DNA of 64,000 bases from Pontiella desulfatans (GTDB lineage Bacteria > Verrucomicrobiota > Kiritimatiellia > Kiritimatiellales > Pontiellaceae): contig NZ_CAAHFG010000003.1 of assembly GCF_900890425.1 (NCBI RefSeq), positions 806,001-870,000 on the forward strand, written 5' to 3'. The position numbers were made by a program, and so were the translations under genes. A model generated the notes under the pieces. That model was not told the DNA's origin. It saw only the letters and a program-made list of their open reading frames with translations, and made no database searches. How positions within the stretch are numbered: the first letter of the stretch is position 1; the number at the start of each line of letters is the position of its first letter. Below, one piece after another: positions 33,409 to 42,119 of this stretch.

Positions 33409-36003
33409 ATGAAATTTTTGATGTTACTTTGTTTATTGCTGTCGATGTCGGTCACGGCGGCGGAGTTTTATGTGTCGCCGAACGGGAACGACTCGGATAC
33501 CGGATCGTTTGACGCCCCGTTCAAAACCGTTGTCCGGGCACGCGATGTCGCGCGTTCCACTTCGGAGTTGGTTACGGTTTATCTGCGCGAAGGCCGCTAT
33601 GTATTGGATGAGACGGTGGTGTTCGGGCTACAGGATGGAAATGCCACGTATACGGCATTTGAAGACGAAAAACCGGTTATCACCTCTGCCCGGCCTGTGA
33701 CGGGGTGGAAAAAGGCGAAGGGCAGCCTGTGGGTGGCTGACACGCCAGAGGGCGTCGAGGATTTCAAGGTCATGTTTGACGGCGATCGCATGCTGGAACG
33801 GGCTCGCAGCCGAGGCTTCCAAAGCCCTCAGCAAAAATTTAAAACCTTTGCCACGCGCAATACGGCACTGCCGGAAGATCGTCCGTTGTTGCGCCGTTTA
33901 GAGTTTCCGGCGGGTGAAATCAAGGCCTGGGACAATATCGGGGATGTGGAAGCCTTTTTCTGCGGTGTACCCTGGACGTTTAATATTTCGACGATTGAAA
34001 AGGTGGATGAGGAAAATAACATTGCCTGGTTGAAGTATGAAGGCAATACCCCGCCTTCCACCACGCCGAAGCCCTACAACCCGTCCTACATTGAAAATCA
34101 TATTTCCGTGCTGGATCAGCCGGGTGAATGGTGCGTCAACACGAAGACGCGCAAGATCCACTATTGGCCGGTCAACGGCGAACCGGGCGATAACATCTGC
34201 GTTCCAACGCTGACCGAGTTTTTCCGGGTCGAAGGCGGCATTGACTATGACGGTTCGAAGGATACGCCCGTCAAAGGCCTTGCCTTCAAAGGCCTGACCT
34301 TCACGCAGGGCAATCGCTATTCGTGGTGGGACGATCATAAGGGCTGGGGCATCCAGCACGACTGGGATAAGTTTGACCACGGCAATGCGTTGCTGCGTTT
34401 TCGCGGTGCGGAGGATTGTCTGGTGGAAAACTGCCGATTTATTAATTCAGGAAACTCGGCGATTCGCCTCGACCTGCATGCGCAGAATATCACCATCCAG
34501 AATAACCTGATCGACCGGGTGGGGCATATGGGCATCCTGCTGTGCGGCTATGGCCCGGGAACGAAAGATGTGAATAAGAACAACCGAATCGTGAATAACT
34601 TGATTCGCCGAACGGGGGAATTAATCTGGCATGGCCATGCCATCTTTGTCTGGCAGAGCGGTGAAAACGTTATTGCCAACAACCACATCCGCGAAGTGCC
34701 GCGCAAGGCGATCGGCCTCTGCGGGGTACGTGGTGCCATTTTCATGGAAGGCAAAAAAGTCGATTGGGATGAAGCCAGCAAGACGATTCGCTGGGACGAG
34801 CTGGGCTGTGAAATCTTTACCGACGAGGACGGCACATTGCAAAGCCGCCTACTGCCGTATCTGCACGCGCGGAATAACCTGGTGGAAGGTAACTATGTCT
34901 ACCGCGGTCGCACCAAGATCGGCGATGGCGCGTGTTTGAACGTGTCCGGTGCGGGAACGGGCAATGTGCTGCGTCGTAACATGCTCTCGATGGTGCTTGG
35001 AAACGGCATGCGCTGCGACGACTGGCAGCAGGGCACCACCTTTACTGAAAACCTGATTCTATCCGGCGGCGTGGTGCATAAAGGGAAGAATGATCTGATT
35101 AACAACATCTTTGTGAACAGCCGGATCAACTTTTCGCTCTATCCCGACCAGCAACCCGATCCCGGATCGAAGGTGCAGAACAATCTGTTTTATTTCACAC
35201 GCGACAATATCATCCCGTACACGGGGCGCGAATCGCAGAGCATCAAGACGCCGCAGTCGTTGGATGTTGAAAATAATCTCTACTTCTGTGAAAGCAAAAT
35301 CGACCACCTCGAAAAGTTTCTGGCCGGCTGGCAGGCCAAGGGCGTCGATGCAGGTTCAAAGGTGGCCGATCCGCTCTTTGCAAAGAAGGTCGATTTGACG
35401 GTCGAAGCTAGGCCCGATGACTATCTGCTGGCGAAAAATTCACCGGCCTTGAAGATGGGCTTCAAACAGATTGATACCTCGAAGATCGGGCTGACGGATG
35501 AATATCCGGCAACACTGCTTGCCGAAGTATTCCCGTCGAAGCGCGGCACGTGCGTTTCCGGCACCGCCAAGGTCGTGGCCAGCAGCAAGGCCAATGGCGA
35601 TACCTCAAAACTGGTCAAGCCTGCCGCAAACATGACGGCGGTCTTTGAGACGAAGGTGGAGGAACAGCCCTTCGTGGTGATTGAACTCGAAAAAGAAGTC
35701 CCGGTCGATGGACTCGAAATCGTGGCCGACCACAAGGATCGGCAGAATCACCTGCGCGGGCTTACCGTCTGGACTTCGTGCGATCAGAAGCATTGGGTTG
35801 AAATATGGCGTGCCGATCCCTACCATATCGCCATGGGCCGCGACTGGCTGGTCAAACCCTACGAGGTGCGCCCTGCAAAGTATGTGAAGATCGGCCTGCG
35901 CCCGAAAGCCGATCTGCCGTTTCAGCCTGAAGACGAGCGTATGAAGATGGGAAAATATACCCTGAAGCTCAATCACGTTGGCATTTATTCATCAGCGCTC
36001 TAA
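33409..36003 (+). CDS. Secreted right-handed beta-helix glycosidase candidate (GH141-like) with F5/8-type C-terminal domain
   Basis: 864 residues from ATG 33409, preceded by TTGGAAGGA and followed by a signal peptide (MKFLMLLCLLLSMSVTAA). The mature N-terminus (EFYVSPNGNDSDTGSFDAPF, then YLREGRYVLDETVVF and YTAFEDEKPVITSARPVTGW) is typical of the large beta-helix family containing GH141. The beta-helix extends to about residue 730 with many NN and GN turn residues. Residues about 760-860 look like an F5/8-type C (discoidin-like) binding domain. GH141 includes an alpha-L-fucosidase and a xylanase; with the GH29 and sulfatase neighbours a fucan-related role is plausible, but it is inference. 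It starts 125 bases after the orphan module. Confidence 0.75.
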   Translation: MKFLMLLCLLLSMSVTAAEFYVSPNGNDSDTGSFDAPFKTVVRARDVARSTSELVTVYLREGRYVLDETVVFGLQDGNATYTAFEDEKPVITSARPVTGWKKAKGSLWVADTPEGVEDFKVMFDGDRMLERARSRGFQSPQQKFKTFATRNTALPEDRPLLRRLEFPAGEIKAWDNIGDVEAFFCGVPWTFNISTIEKVDEENNIAWLKYEGNTPPSTTPKPYNPSYIENHISVLDQPGEWCVNTKTRKIHYWPVNGEPGDNICVPTLTEFFRVEGGIDYDGSKDTPVKGLAFKGLTFTQGNRYSWWDDHKGWGIQHDWDKFDHGNALLRFRGAEDCLVENCRFINSGNSAIRLDLHAQNITIQNNLIDRVGHMGILLCGYGPGTKDVNKNNRIVNNLIRRTGELIWHGHAIFVWQSGENVIANNHIREVPRKAIGLCGVRGAIFMEGKKVDWDEASKTIRWDELGCEIFTDEDGTLQSRLLPYLHARNNLVEGNYVYRGRTKIGDGACLNVSGAGTGNVLRRNMLSMVLGNGMRCDDWQQGTTFTENLILSGGVVHKGKNDLINNIFVNSRINFSLYPDQQPDPGSKVQNNLFYFTRDNIIPYTGRESQSIKTPQSLDVENNLYFCESKIDHLEKFLAGWQAKGVDAGSKVADPLFAKKVDLTVEARPDDYLLAKNSPALKMGFKQIDTSKIGLTDEYPATLLAEVFPSKRGTCVSGTAKVVASSKANGDTSKLVKPAANMTAVFETKVEEQPFVVIELEKEVPVDGLEIVADHKDRQNHLRGLTVWTSCDQKHWVEIWRADPYHIAMGRDWLVKPYEVRPAKYVKIGLRPKADLPFQPEDERMKMGKYTLKLNHVGIYSSAL

Positions 36004-36087
36004 AATAGTAGACTGAGTTTCGTCATAAATCGCATTCGGCGCGGTATCTGTTTTCATAGGAATTTTATTTGAAAACAGAGGGGTGAT

Positions 36088-39000
36088 ATGAGTCGTTTAC
36101 GCAAAGTCTGGACTGTTGGGTGTTTGGTTGTTTTGGTTTTACTCGGGTTTGTTGTCTCGCGACAAAATGAACCTGTGCAGGGTGGTTCGGTTGTTTCCAA
36201 TGCTCCAAATGCGCCACAGCGCAAAGTCGTCGAACCGATTTTTCCTGAAGTACAGGTTGAATCTGAAATCCTGAGGACGGAAGCGCTGAGCGATACACAG
36301 GCGCGGCTGAATCTGGATTTTCCGGTGGTATCGTTTTCTGATGTGACGCTGGAGGACGGAAACGCATATCAGACGGCGCATCTGCCGCAGACCGGTCTGC
36401 TGCCGATGGGCGAGGGGCGGCCGACCCTGCCGCTGAAGACGCTGATGGTCGCCATTCCGCCCGGTGCGGAGTTTGATGTGCAGCTGGCTGCGGGCGAAAC
36501 GACCGTGATGTCCGATGTGTTGCTCGCTCCGGCGGAGCGGCTGATCAAAATGAACGGCGACGACAAGGAGTCCACCTTTGCCATAGATGATGCCTTTTAT
36601 GCCGCGGATGAAAGCTTCCCGGCCGATCCGCTCTACAGTGCCCGCCGCGTGAGCCTGCGCGGCCGCGAGTTCATTGAGGTGCGTGTGGCGCCGCTGCGCT
36701 ACAATCCAGCCAAACGCGAGCTGGAAGTGGCCGAGACGGTTGCGGTCGAGGTCGAAATCTTCCCGACCGCTGGCGGCGTCGCCCCCGCGGAGGATCCGCT
36801 CTACAGTCCGGCTTTTGATTCTATGACGACCGAGGGCGACTACAGCTTCCCCGGTTACATGCCGACCAACGTGGTATTCCCCGGCGGAATCGGTCCGGAA
36901 AAATACATGATTATCTACAACGAAAAGTTTCAGGATAATCCCCATTTCCAGGAGTTCATCGAATGGAAGCGCCGCAAGGGCTATGAGGTGGTGCTGAAGA
37001 CGACCAAATCTATTGGGGGTTCGAACTGCAACGCATCGGAAATTAGCAATTATTTGAAGGGGCTGCCGGATGAGGACTGGCCGACTTACCTCTTGCTGGT
37101 GGGCCGGCACAACACCACAACCGGCGTGGCGATGCATAAGCGCTTTACCTCATATAGCAGCAGTTGTTGGAACGATCATTTTTATTCCTTGCGTACCAAG
37201 AACCAAGAAGTGAATGAGGAGTGGGGAACCCCATCAAAAGTGTGGGACTGGTCGAATGCTTCGACGAGTCCGGATGGACTGCAGCTGACGATCAGTGTGC
37301 CCTATGATAACTGGGGATTTATTTACAAAGAAGTGGAGCCCGGAGATGAAGTCTTGTTTGAGGGCGGAATCACCTCAACCGTGGCATCGGTGAATTCGTA
37401 TTCAAACCTCACGCTGACCAGCTCCGTCTATCCAGGCGCAAGCAACCTGACCTTCAGCATTGATGTTTTGGCCGATTTTAATCCCGCCGACTGGGTCGAT
37501 GAATACCCGGATCTTTTTGTCGGGCGCATTCCGGCCAATGACAACGGGATGCTCAGCAGTATGCTCGAAAAAATGATGCTGATGGACCGCAACCCGCCGC
37601 AGTCGGGCAGTCATTACGAACGCAATATCCTGGTGGGCGCTAAAGATGGTGCTTTGCAGGGGCCGGAACCGATGATTGATGCGCTGGGGGTTTACTTTGA
37701 GCGGGAGTATGGCGATGCCACTGTGGAACGCGCCTTCAATGGTGGCAATTACACACCGGGGCAGTGGCTGAATCCCGGGCATTCGATGTTCTGGCCGGAT
37801 AAGGATTGGCAGGTGAGCGATGGATTTGTGGCCAAAAACTGTTCCAGCAACACCGAAGCGAAGGAAAAACTGAAGCGTGAATGGGGGCAGGAAGAGGGCG
37901 CGGCGCTGGTGCACTATATCTGCCATGGTGGCGAGCAGGGCTGGTATTGGAACAACAAGGGGTCCACTTTTACTATCGACGAGCTGGCCGAATTAAACAC
38001 CCCCGAACGCTATGCCATGGTGATGGACTATTCCTGCGACACCGCCGGTTGGAACTCGTCCACCAACTTTACCCAGGTGGCGCTCTGCAACCCGAATGGC
38101 GGCGCCTACAGCATGATTTCGGCTTGTCAGCCGCAATGGGGCGGCATACAGGACTATCAGTTCTACGGCTATCTCTCTGGGGTGTTTACCAACTGGTTTG
38201 ACTTCTTCATCGATGCGTTTGAAGAGGGGGTTGACGATGACACGGTGACCTATCCCGCGTTTTCCGACCCGACCCTGCCGATCACCTATTCGCCTGGGCA
38301 CGCCCCGCGCATGGGGCAGATGTGGTGGTGCGGCAAGGTGTACACGCTGGAAAACTATCCGGCGGATGATCTGTTATGGGGAGCTGATAAACCCGATCAG
38401 CCGGTCGTGGGCAACCACGTCGCCTATGAAAATATGATCATGCAGAATCTGTTTGGTGATCCGGAGGCCTTCATGGTCTTTTCCGCGCCGACGCCGCTGG
38501 CCGCCACGCTGTCCGCTTCGGTTGGACCGGGCGCGAGCACGGTGCAGGTCACCACGGAAGAGGGCGCCCAAGTCGCGCTTTACAGCGATGCGCTGAACAT
38601 TCATCTCGTGGCGATCGCCGACACCAACGGCGTGGCTTCGTTTGATATCGCCCCGGTGCAGGCCGGTGCGGTGGCGGTCACCGCCTCCAAATTCGGCCGT
38701 GTCCCGTTCGAAGGCGGCTTTGCCGTCGGTGCCAACAATGCTCCTGTTTTCTCGCAATCCGATATTTTCCAGACCACGGTTAAAGCGGCGGAAGCCTGTG
38801 AAGATTCGCTGGCCGCCTTTGCGTCCGATCCGGATGGCGACGGTATAAAGTTTTCGATCACCGATGGTCCGGACTGGCTGAAGATGCTCGACAACGGCAC
38901 CTACTACGGCACGCCGGACTTTTCCGATATCGGCAGCAATGAATTCACGGTGCAGGTGGAAGATGATTCCGGCGCGTCCGACACCGCCGTTATGACCATC

Positions 39001-40368
39001 ATCGTCAACCCGAACGATGCCTTCAACACAGCGCCGTACGCCAACGAAGATCCGATCCAGCTGTCCGCCACGGTGGCTGGCGGCATTTCCGGTTCGCTCA
39101 CCAACCATGTGTTCGATGACGAAGGCGATGTGCTGTCCTTCTCCAAAACTGCAGGCGATGCCTGGTTGACGATTGCAACCAATGGAATGCTGAGCGGTTA
39201 TCCGCCAGCGGCAACGGTGGGTGATAATGCGTTTGATGTTACGGTTTCGGACGGCGTGAATCTCGCAATGATTCATCTCAATATTTCCGTCGCTCCGGCC
39301 TCGGAAATTACGGTGCTGGATATTGATTTCCAAGGTTCGGAAGCCGGGCGTACCAACTTGCTGGCAGCGACCGAGGCTGAACGGGGGACGATTCTGAGCA
39401 ACGGCACGCATGTCGGGGTCTGGAGCGATGTGGCGGCCACGCCGAATCTGGCCTATGAAATCCAGCAGGAAACCGACGGAACCAACAAGGTGCTGGCGTT
39501 CGCCAACGAAAATAATGGAACGAAAATGGTGGCGGATCTCCTTTTCGATTATACCGCAAACCTAGAGTCGGGCGAGGTCCTTGATTTGAGCTGGGAGTGG
39601 ATGCATACCGATGGTAAGGGCGGTGGATCGGGAGATGTTTTCCTTATTCTGCTGAATGACGCGATGGAAGAAGTCGCCACGTTGAAGTGGAATGATAGCT
39701 CACAGTTGAGCCTGAATGGCACCTCGTTTGCCGACCGGCTTCGCCAGTTGCCCATCGATCCGTATGTGGAAATCACGACCGCGCTCTGGAATCCGCTTGC
39801 CATGGACATGGAAATGAGCTCGACCAACATGGCGCTGTCGATTGACGGTGCGGTGGTGACCAACATGCCGTTCACCGCGGCGACCATCAAGGGGCTGCGT
39901 TTCAAGACCGCTTCCAATCGAACCTATTCAGAAGGCGGCGCGTGGATGGATAATATCCTGGCTACGGTCACGCCGCCGCTGCCGGTGTCGGCCGATGCCG
40001 ATGAGGACGGCATTCCCGATAACTGGGAAGCGCAGTTCGGCCTCAGCGGCGGAAATGCCGCGGACGCGGCGCTGGATATTGATGGTGATGGACTGACCGC
40101 GCTGCAGGAATATATCGCCGACACCAATCCGACCAATCCGGCCTCCTGCCTAGTGATCAATTCCCTGGTGTGGACCAACGGGCAGTTTTGGGTCGACTGG
40201 AACGGCGGCATAAATGCAACGCAGTATTTCGAATGCGCGGAAAATCTGGTATCCAATCACTGGACGGAACTGCGGACCTACGTGCCGCCGACGACAACCA
40301 ACCAATCGATGACGGTTACCAACGCCCCGTCGGCCGAGTGTTTCTTTCGCATTCGGTCCGCTCGATAA
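36088..40368 (+). CDS. Gingipain-like cysteine peptidase (family C25) with Ig-like and LamG-like tail
   Basis: 1426 residues; strong ribosome site GAGGGGTG. The N-terminus has a hydrophobic segment (about 8-24) serving as signal or anchor. About 30-270 is a C25-type propeptide. The C25 domain spans about 270-800 and includes YLLLVGRHN, DLFVGRIPA, LVHYICHGGEQGWYW with catalytic His613, and MVMDYSCDTAGWN with catalytic Cys650. Two He_PIG/cadherin-like domains follow (about 884-1070), then a LamG-like beta-sandwich, a DxDxDG calcium-type repeat (DIDGDGLTALQEY) and a C-terminal module ending CFFRIRSAR. It is an extracellular endopeptidase with Arg or Lys preference in known members; here it could act on proteoglycan cores or on competing exoproteins. 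Confidence 0.88.
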   Translation: MSRLRKVWTVGCLVVLVLLGFVVSRQNEPVQGGSVVSNAPNAPQRKVVEPIFPEVQVESEILRTEALSDTQARLNLDFPVVSFSDVTLEDGNAYQTAHLPQTGLLPMGEGRPTLPLKTLMVAIPPGAEFDVQLAAGETTVMSDVLLAPAERLIKMNGDDKESTFAIDDAFYAADESFPADPLYSARRVSLRGREFIEVRVAPLRYNPAKRELEVAETVAVEVEIFPTAGGVAPAEDPLYSPAFDSMTTEGDYSFPGYMPTNVVFPGGIGPEKYMIIYNEKFQDNPHFQEFIEWKRRKGYEVVLKTTKSIGGSNCNASEISNYLKGLPDEDWPTYLLLVGRHNTTTGVAMHKRFTSYSSSCWNDHFYSLRTKNQEVNEEWGTPSKVWDWSNASTSPDGLQLTISVPYDNWGFIYKEVEPGDEVLFEGGITSTVASVNSYSNLTLTSSVYPGASNLTFSIDVLADFNPADWVDEYPDLFVGRIPANDNGMLSSMLEKMMLMDRNPPQSGSHYERNILVGAKDGALQGPEPMIDALGVYFEREYGDATVERAFNGGNYTPGQWLNPGHSMFWPDKDWQVSDGFVAKNCSSNTEAKEKLKREWGQEEGAALVHYICHGGEQGWYWNNKGSTFTIDELAELNTPERYAMVMDYSCDTAGWNSSTNFTQVALCNPNGGAYSMISACQPQWGGIQDYQFYGYLSGVFTNWFDFFIDAFEEGVDDDTVTYPAFSDPTLPITYSPGHAPRMGQMWWCGKVYTLENYPADDLLWGADKPDQPVVGNHVAYENMIMQNLFGDPEAFMVFSAPTPLAATLSASVGPGASTVQVTTEEGAQVALYSDALNIHLVAIADTNGVASFDIAPVQAGAVAVTASKFGRVPFEGGFAVGANNAPVFSQSDIFQTTVKAAEACEDSLAAFASDPDGDGIKFSITDGPDWLKMLDNGTYYGTPDFSDIGSNEFTVQVEDDSGASDTAVMTIIVNPNDAFNTAPYANEDPIQLSATVAGGISGSLTNHVFDDEGDVLSFSKTAGDAWLTIATNGMLSGYPPAATVGDNAFDVTVSDGVNLAMIHLNISVAPASEITVLDIDFQGSEAGRTNLLAATEAERGTILSNGTHVGVWSDVAATPNLAYEIQQETDGTNKVLAFANENNGTKMVADLLFDYTANLESGEVLDLSWEWMHTDGKGGGSGDVFLILLNDAMEEVATLKWNDSSQLSLNGTSFADRLRQLPIDPYVEITTALWNPLAMDMEMSSTNMALSIDGAVVTNMPFTAATIKGLRFKTASNRTYSEGGAWMDNILATVTPPLPVSADADEDGIPDNWEAQFGLSGGNAADAALDIDGDGLTALQEYIADTNPTNPASCLVINSLVWTNGQFWVDWNGGINATQYFECAENLVSNHWTELRTYVPPTTTNQSMTVTNAPSAECFFRIRSAR

Positions 40369-40380
40369 GGAATGCGAACG

Positions 40381-41598
40381 ATGAATAAATTATCGCTCCG
40401 TTCATTGTTGATTTTCGTAGTAGCATCTTCCGTAAGCGTGTTTGCGGAGCGCCCCGGAACCAATGACACCTATATGGTGATTGATCTGTCGGCGGGGGCG
40501 TCGGCCACGGACTATCCGGTGAGTTACCTGACGGGTCTGCCGGACCCGATTCCCGATACGTATAAAACGACGCATCTGGTGTTTCGCCGTATTCCCAAGG
40601 GCATCTTCATGATGGGAGCGCCCACGAATGAAGCCGGATATTGGGGTGAAACACAGCATGAGGTAACCCTCACAGAAGATTTTTACGCCGGGGTGTTCGA
40701 GGTTACGCAGAAGCAGTGGGTGCTGGTGATGGGGAATAATCCATCTGCACACACAGGGGACCGCCGGCCTGTAGAAGATATTGAGTACAGGATGATCCGT
40801 GGAGACACCCTCGGTGCCGGCTGGCCGGAGAGTGATGCGGTGGATGCGGGATCTTTTCTGGGCGTGCTGCGTTCCCGCGCCGGTCTGAAACTGGATCTGC
40901 CGACCGAAGCTCAGTGGGAATATGCCTGCCGGGCCGGAACGACCCTCGGTTATAATGATCAGACCAAAAACAATGGGGCCGGCTCCGACTGCATTAAATA
41001 TAACAGTGGAGGTGTGGATGCCAATCTCGAACCGCTGGCCTGGTATGCAGGAAACAGCATTTCCGACCACCATCATGAGGTCGGTTTAAAGCAGGCGAAT
41101 GCCTGGGGCCTTTATGATATGACCGGCAATGTCTTCGAGTGGTGCCTGGACTGGTGGCAATATTATACATCCGATGCTGTGGTAGATCCGGTTGGTGCGG
41201 ATAACAGTGAGCAACGCTATATCCGTATCCTGCGTGGCGGTGCTCATTTTTATGATGCCTTTCAATGCAGGTCTGCAGCACGTTACTGGAGCCAACCACA
41301 TAATGAGATGCCCGATGGAGCCACAGCGGGGGGCGGGTATGTCGGGTTCCGGTTGAGTTACACGGTGCCGAATCCGGATCCGATCGGCCGTATCGCATAT
41401 TCCGCTTCCCAGGCAGGCGGGGCGGGGGTGTCGTGGGATACCACGCTGGATCAGAGCTACACCGTGGAAACCAACGCCAGTCTGCTGCACCCGAACTGGG
41501 GCATTTACGAAACCGTGACCGGCACCGGCGGCAGAGCCTCCGTGTTCGCGCCGGTCGACCAAGCCACCTTGTTCTACAAGGTCTCATCGGATCGGTAG
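40381..41598 (+). CDS. Secreted SUMF1/formylglycine-generating-enzyme-like domain protein
   Basis: 405 residues from ATG 40381, better spaced from AAGGA than the in-frame ATG at 40372; signal peptide MNKLSLRSLLIFVVASSVSVFA. The SUMF1 fold is clear: FRRIPKGIFMMGAPTNEAGY, FEVTQKQWVLVMGNNPS, LPTEAQWEYACRAGTT, WGLYDMTGNVFEWCLDWW and ILRGGAHFYDAFQCRSAARY. Aerobic formylglycine-generating enzymes use a Cys pair five residues apart just after RGGS; here only the second (FQC) is present and the first is replaced, so oxidase activity is unlikely. The export signal also argues against maturing sulfatases before secretion. About 55 C-terminal residues form a YTVET...W...FYKVSSDR module like that of the other exoproteins. 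The role is unknown; SUMF1 folds also serve as binding domains. Confidence 0.82.
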   Translation: MNKLSLRSLLIFVVASSVSVFAERPGTNDTYMVIDLSAGASATDYPVSYLTGLPDPIPDTYKTTHLVFRRIPKGIFMMGAPTNEAGYWGETQHEVTLTEDFYAGVFEVTQKQWVLVMGNNPSAHTGDRRPVEDIEYRMIRGDTLGAGWPESDAVDAGSFLGVLRSRAGLKLDLPTEAQWEYACRAGTTLGYNDQTKNNGAGSDCIKYNSGGVDANLEPLAWYAGNSISDHHHEVGLKQANAWGLYDMTGNVFEWCLDWWQYYTSDAVVDPVGADNSEQRYIRILRGGAHFYDAFQCRSAARYWSQPHNEMPDGATAGGGYVGFRLSYTVPNPDPIGRIAYSASQAGGAGVSWDTTLDQSYTVETNASLLHPNWGIYETVTGTGGRASVFAPVDQATLFYKVSSDR

Positions 41599-41713
41599 GG
41601 CGTACCGCGCCGCACGAGCGGTTAAGGTAGGGCGCGACCTCCGGGCGCGCCGCCACGGATGCAGAGCCAATCTAGCGAGGGTCGTTCGTCGGGCTCGGAG
41701 AGCCAACCCTACC
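41594..41713. repeat. Intergenic palindromic element bounded by GGTAGGG / CCCTACC
   Basis: GGTAGGG at 41594-41600 and 41626-41632 is mirrored by CCCTACC at 41707-41713. Between them are GC-rich self-complementary pieces (GGCGCGAC...GGGCGCGCC). It overlaps the stop codon of the SUMF1 gene and looks like a REP-type element. Confidence 0.5.
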
Positions 41714-42119
41714 TTATGTGTGGATACTCTAGACGGGGAGAGTCGAGGTTTTTAAGATTCATCAACTGTCCCCCATTTTCCAATCCTTGGAAAACGTAGC
41801 CGGATCCACGGCTTCGCTTGAGTCCGGGCCCTACTCTTTGCGGCTTACTTTCTTCGCGGTCAAAAACCTGATCCGCTTTTGAACACCAGAATCCGGGTTT
41901 TGGTCATGTTGATTACCCGATCGGATATGGGATGAGGGAACTTTTCTGATCGGTTGGGGGAATGGGGTGAAATAATCCGAACCTTAACGGCGAGATCGGC
42001 CGAGTGGTGCTGTATATATTGTACATAGTGGGGTGCAGTGATTTTCAATCGTCAATGTGCAGTTCTCAGAGGGCAGCCTGAAGGTTGTTTTAAGAATAGC
42101 CGATTTTATAGAGGTGTTT
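41714..42119. other. Gene-free region upstream of the TonB-like gene
   Basis: No credible ORF. The palindrome TTTTCCAATCCTTGGAAAA (41777-41795, perfect 8-base arms) is the clearest copy of the TTTTCCAA family. An AT-rich patch with TATATATTGTACAT (about 42011-42024) may be part of a promoter for the gene at 42120; not certain. Confidence 0.4.

Noticed and set aside
36139-39411. Long antisense frames opposite the C25 peptidase
   Set aside because: They mirror codon positions of the + strand gene, which has complete catalytic motifs.
40381-41598. Functional sulfatase-maturing formylglycine-generating enzyme
   Set aside because: It has a signal peptide and lacks the first cysteine of the expected Cys pair, so this was not claimed.
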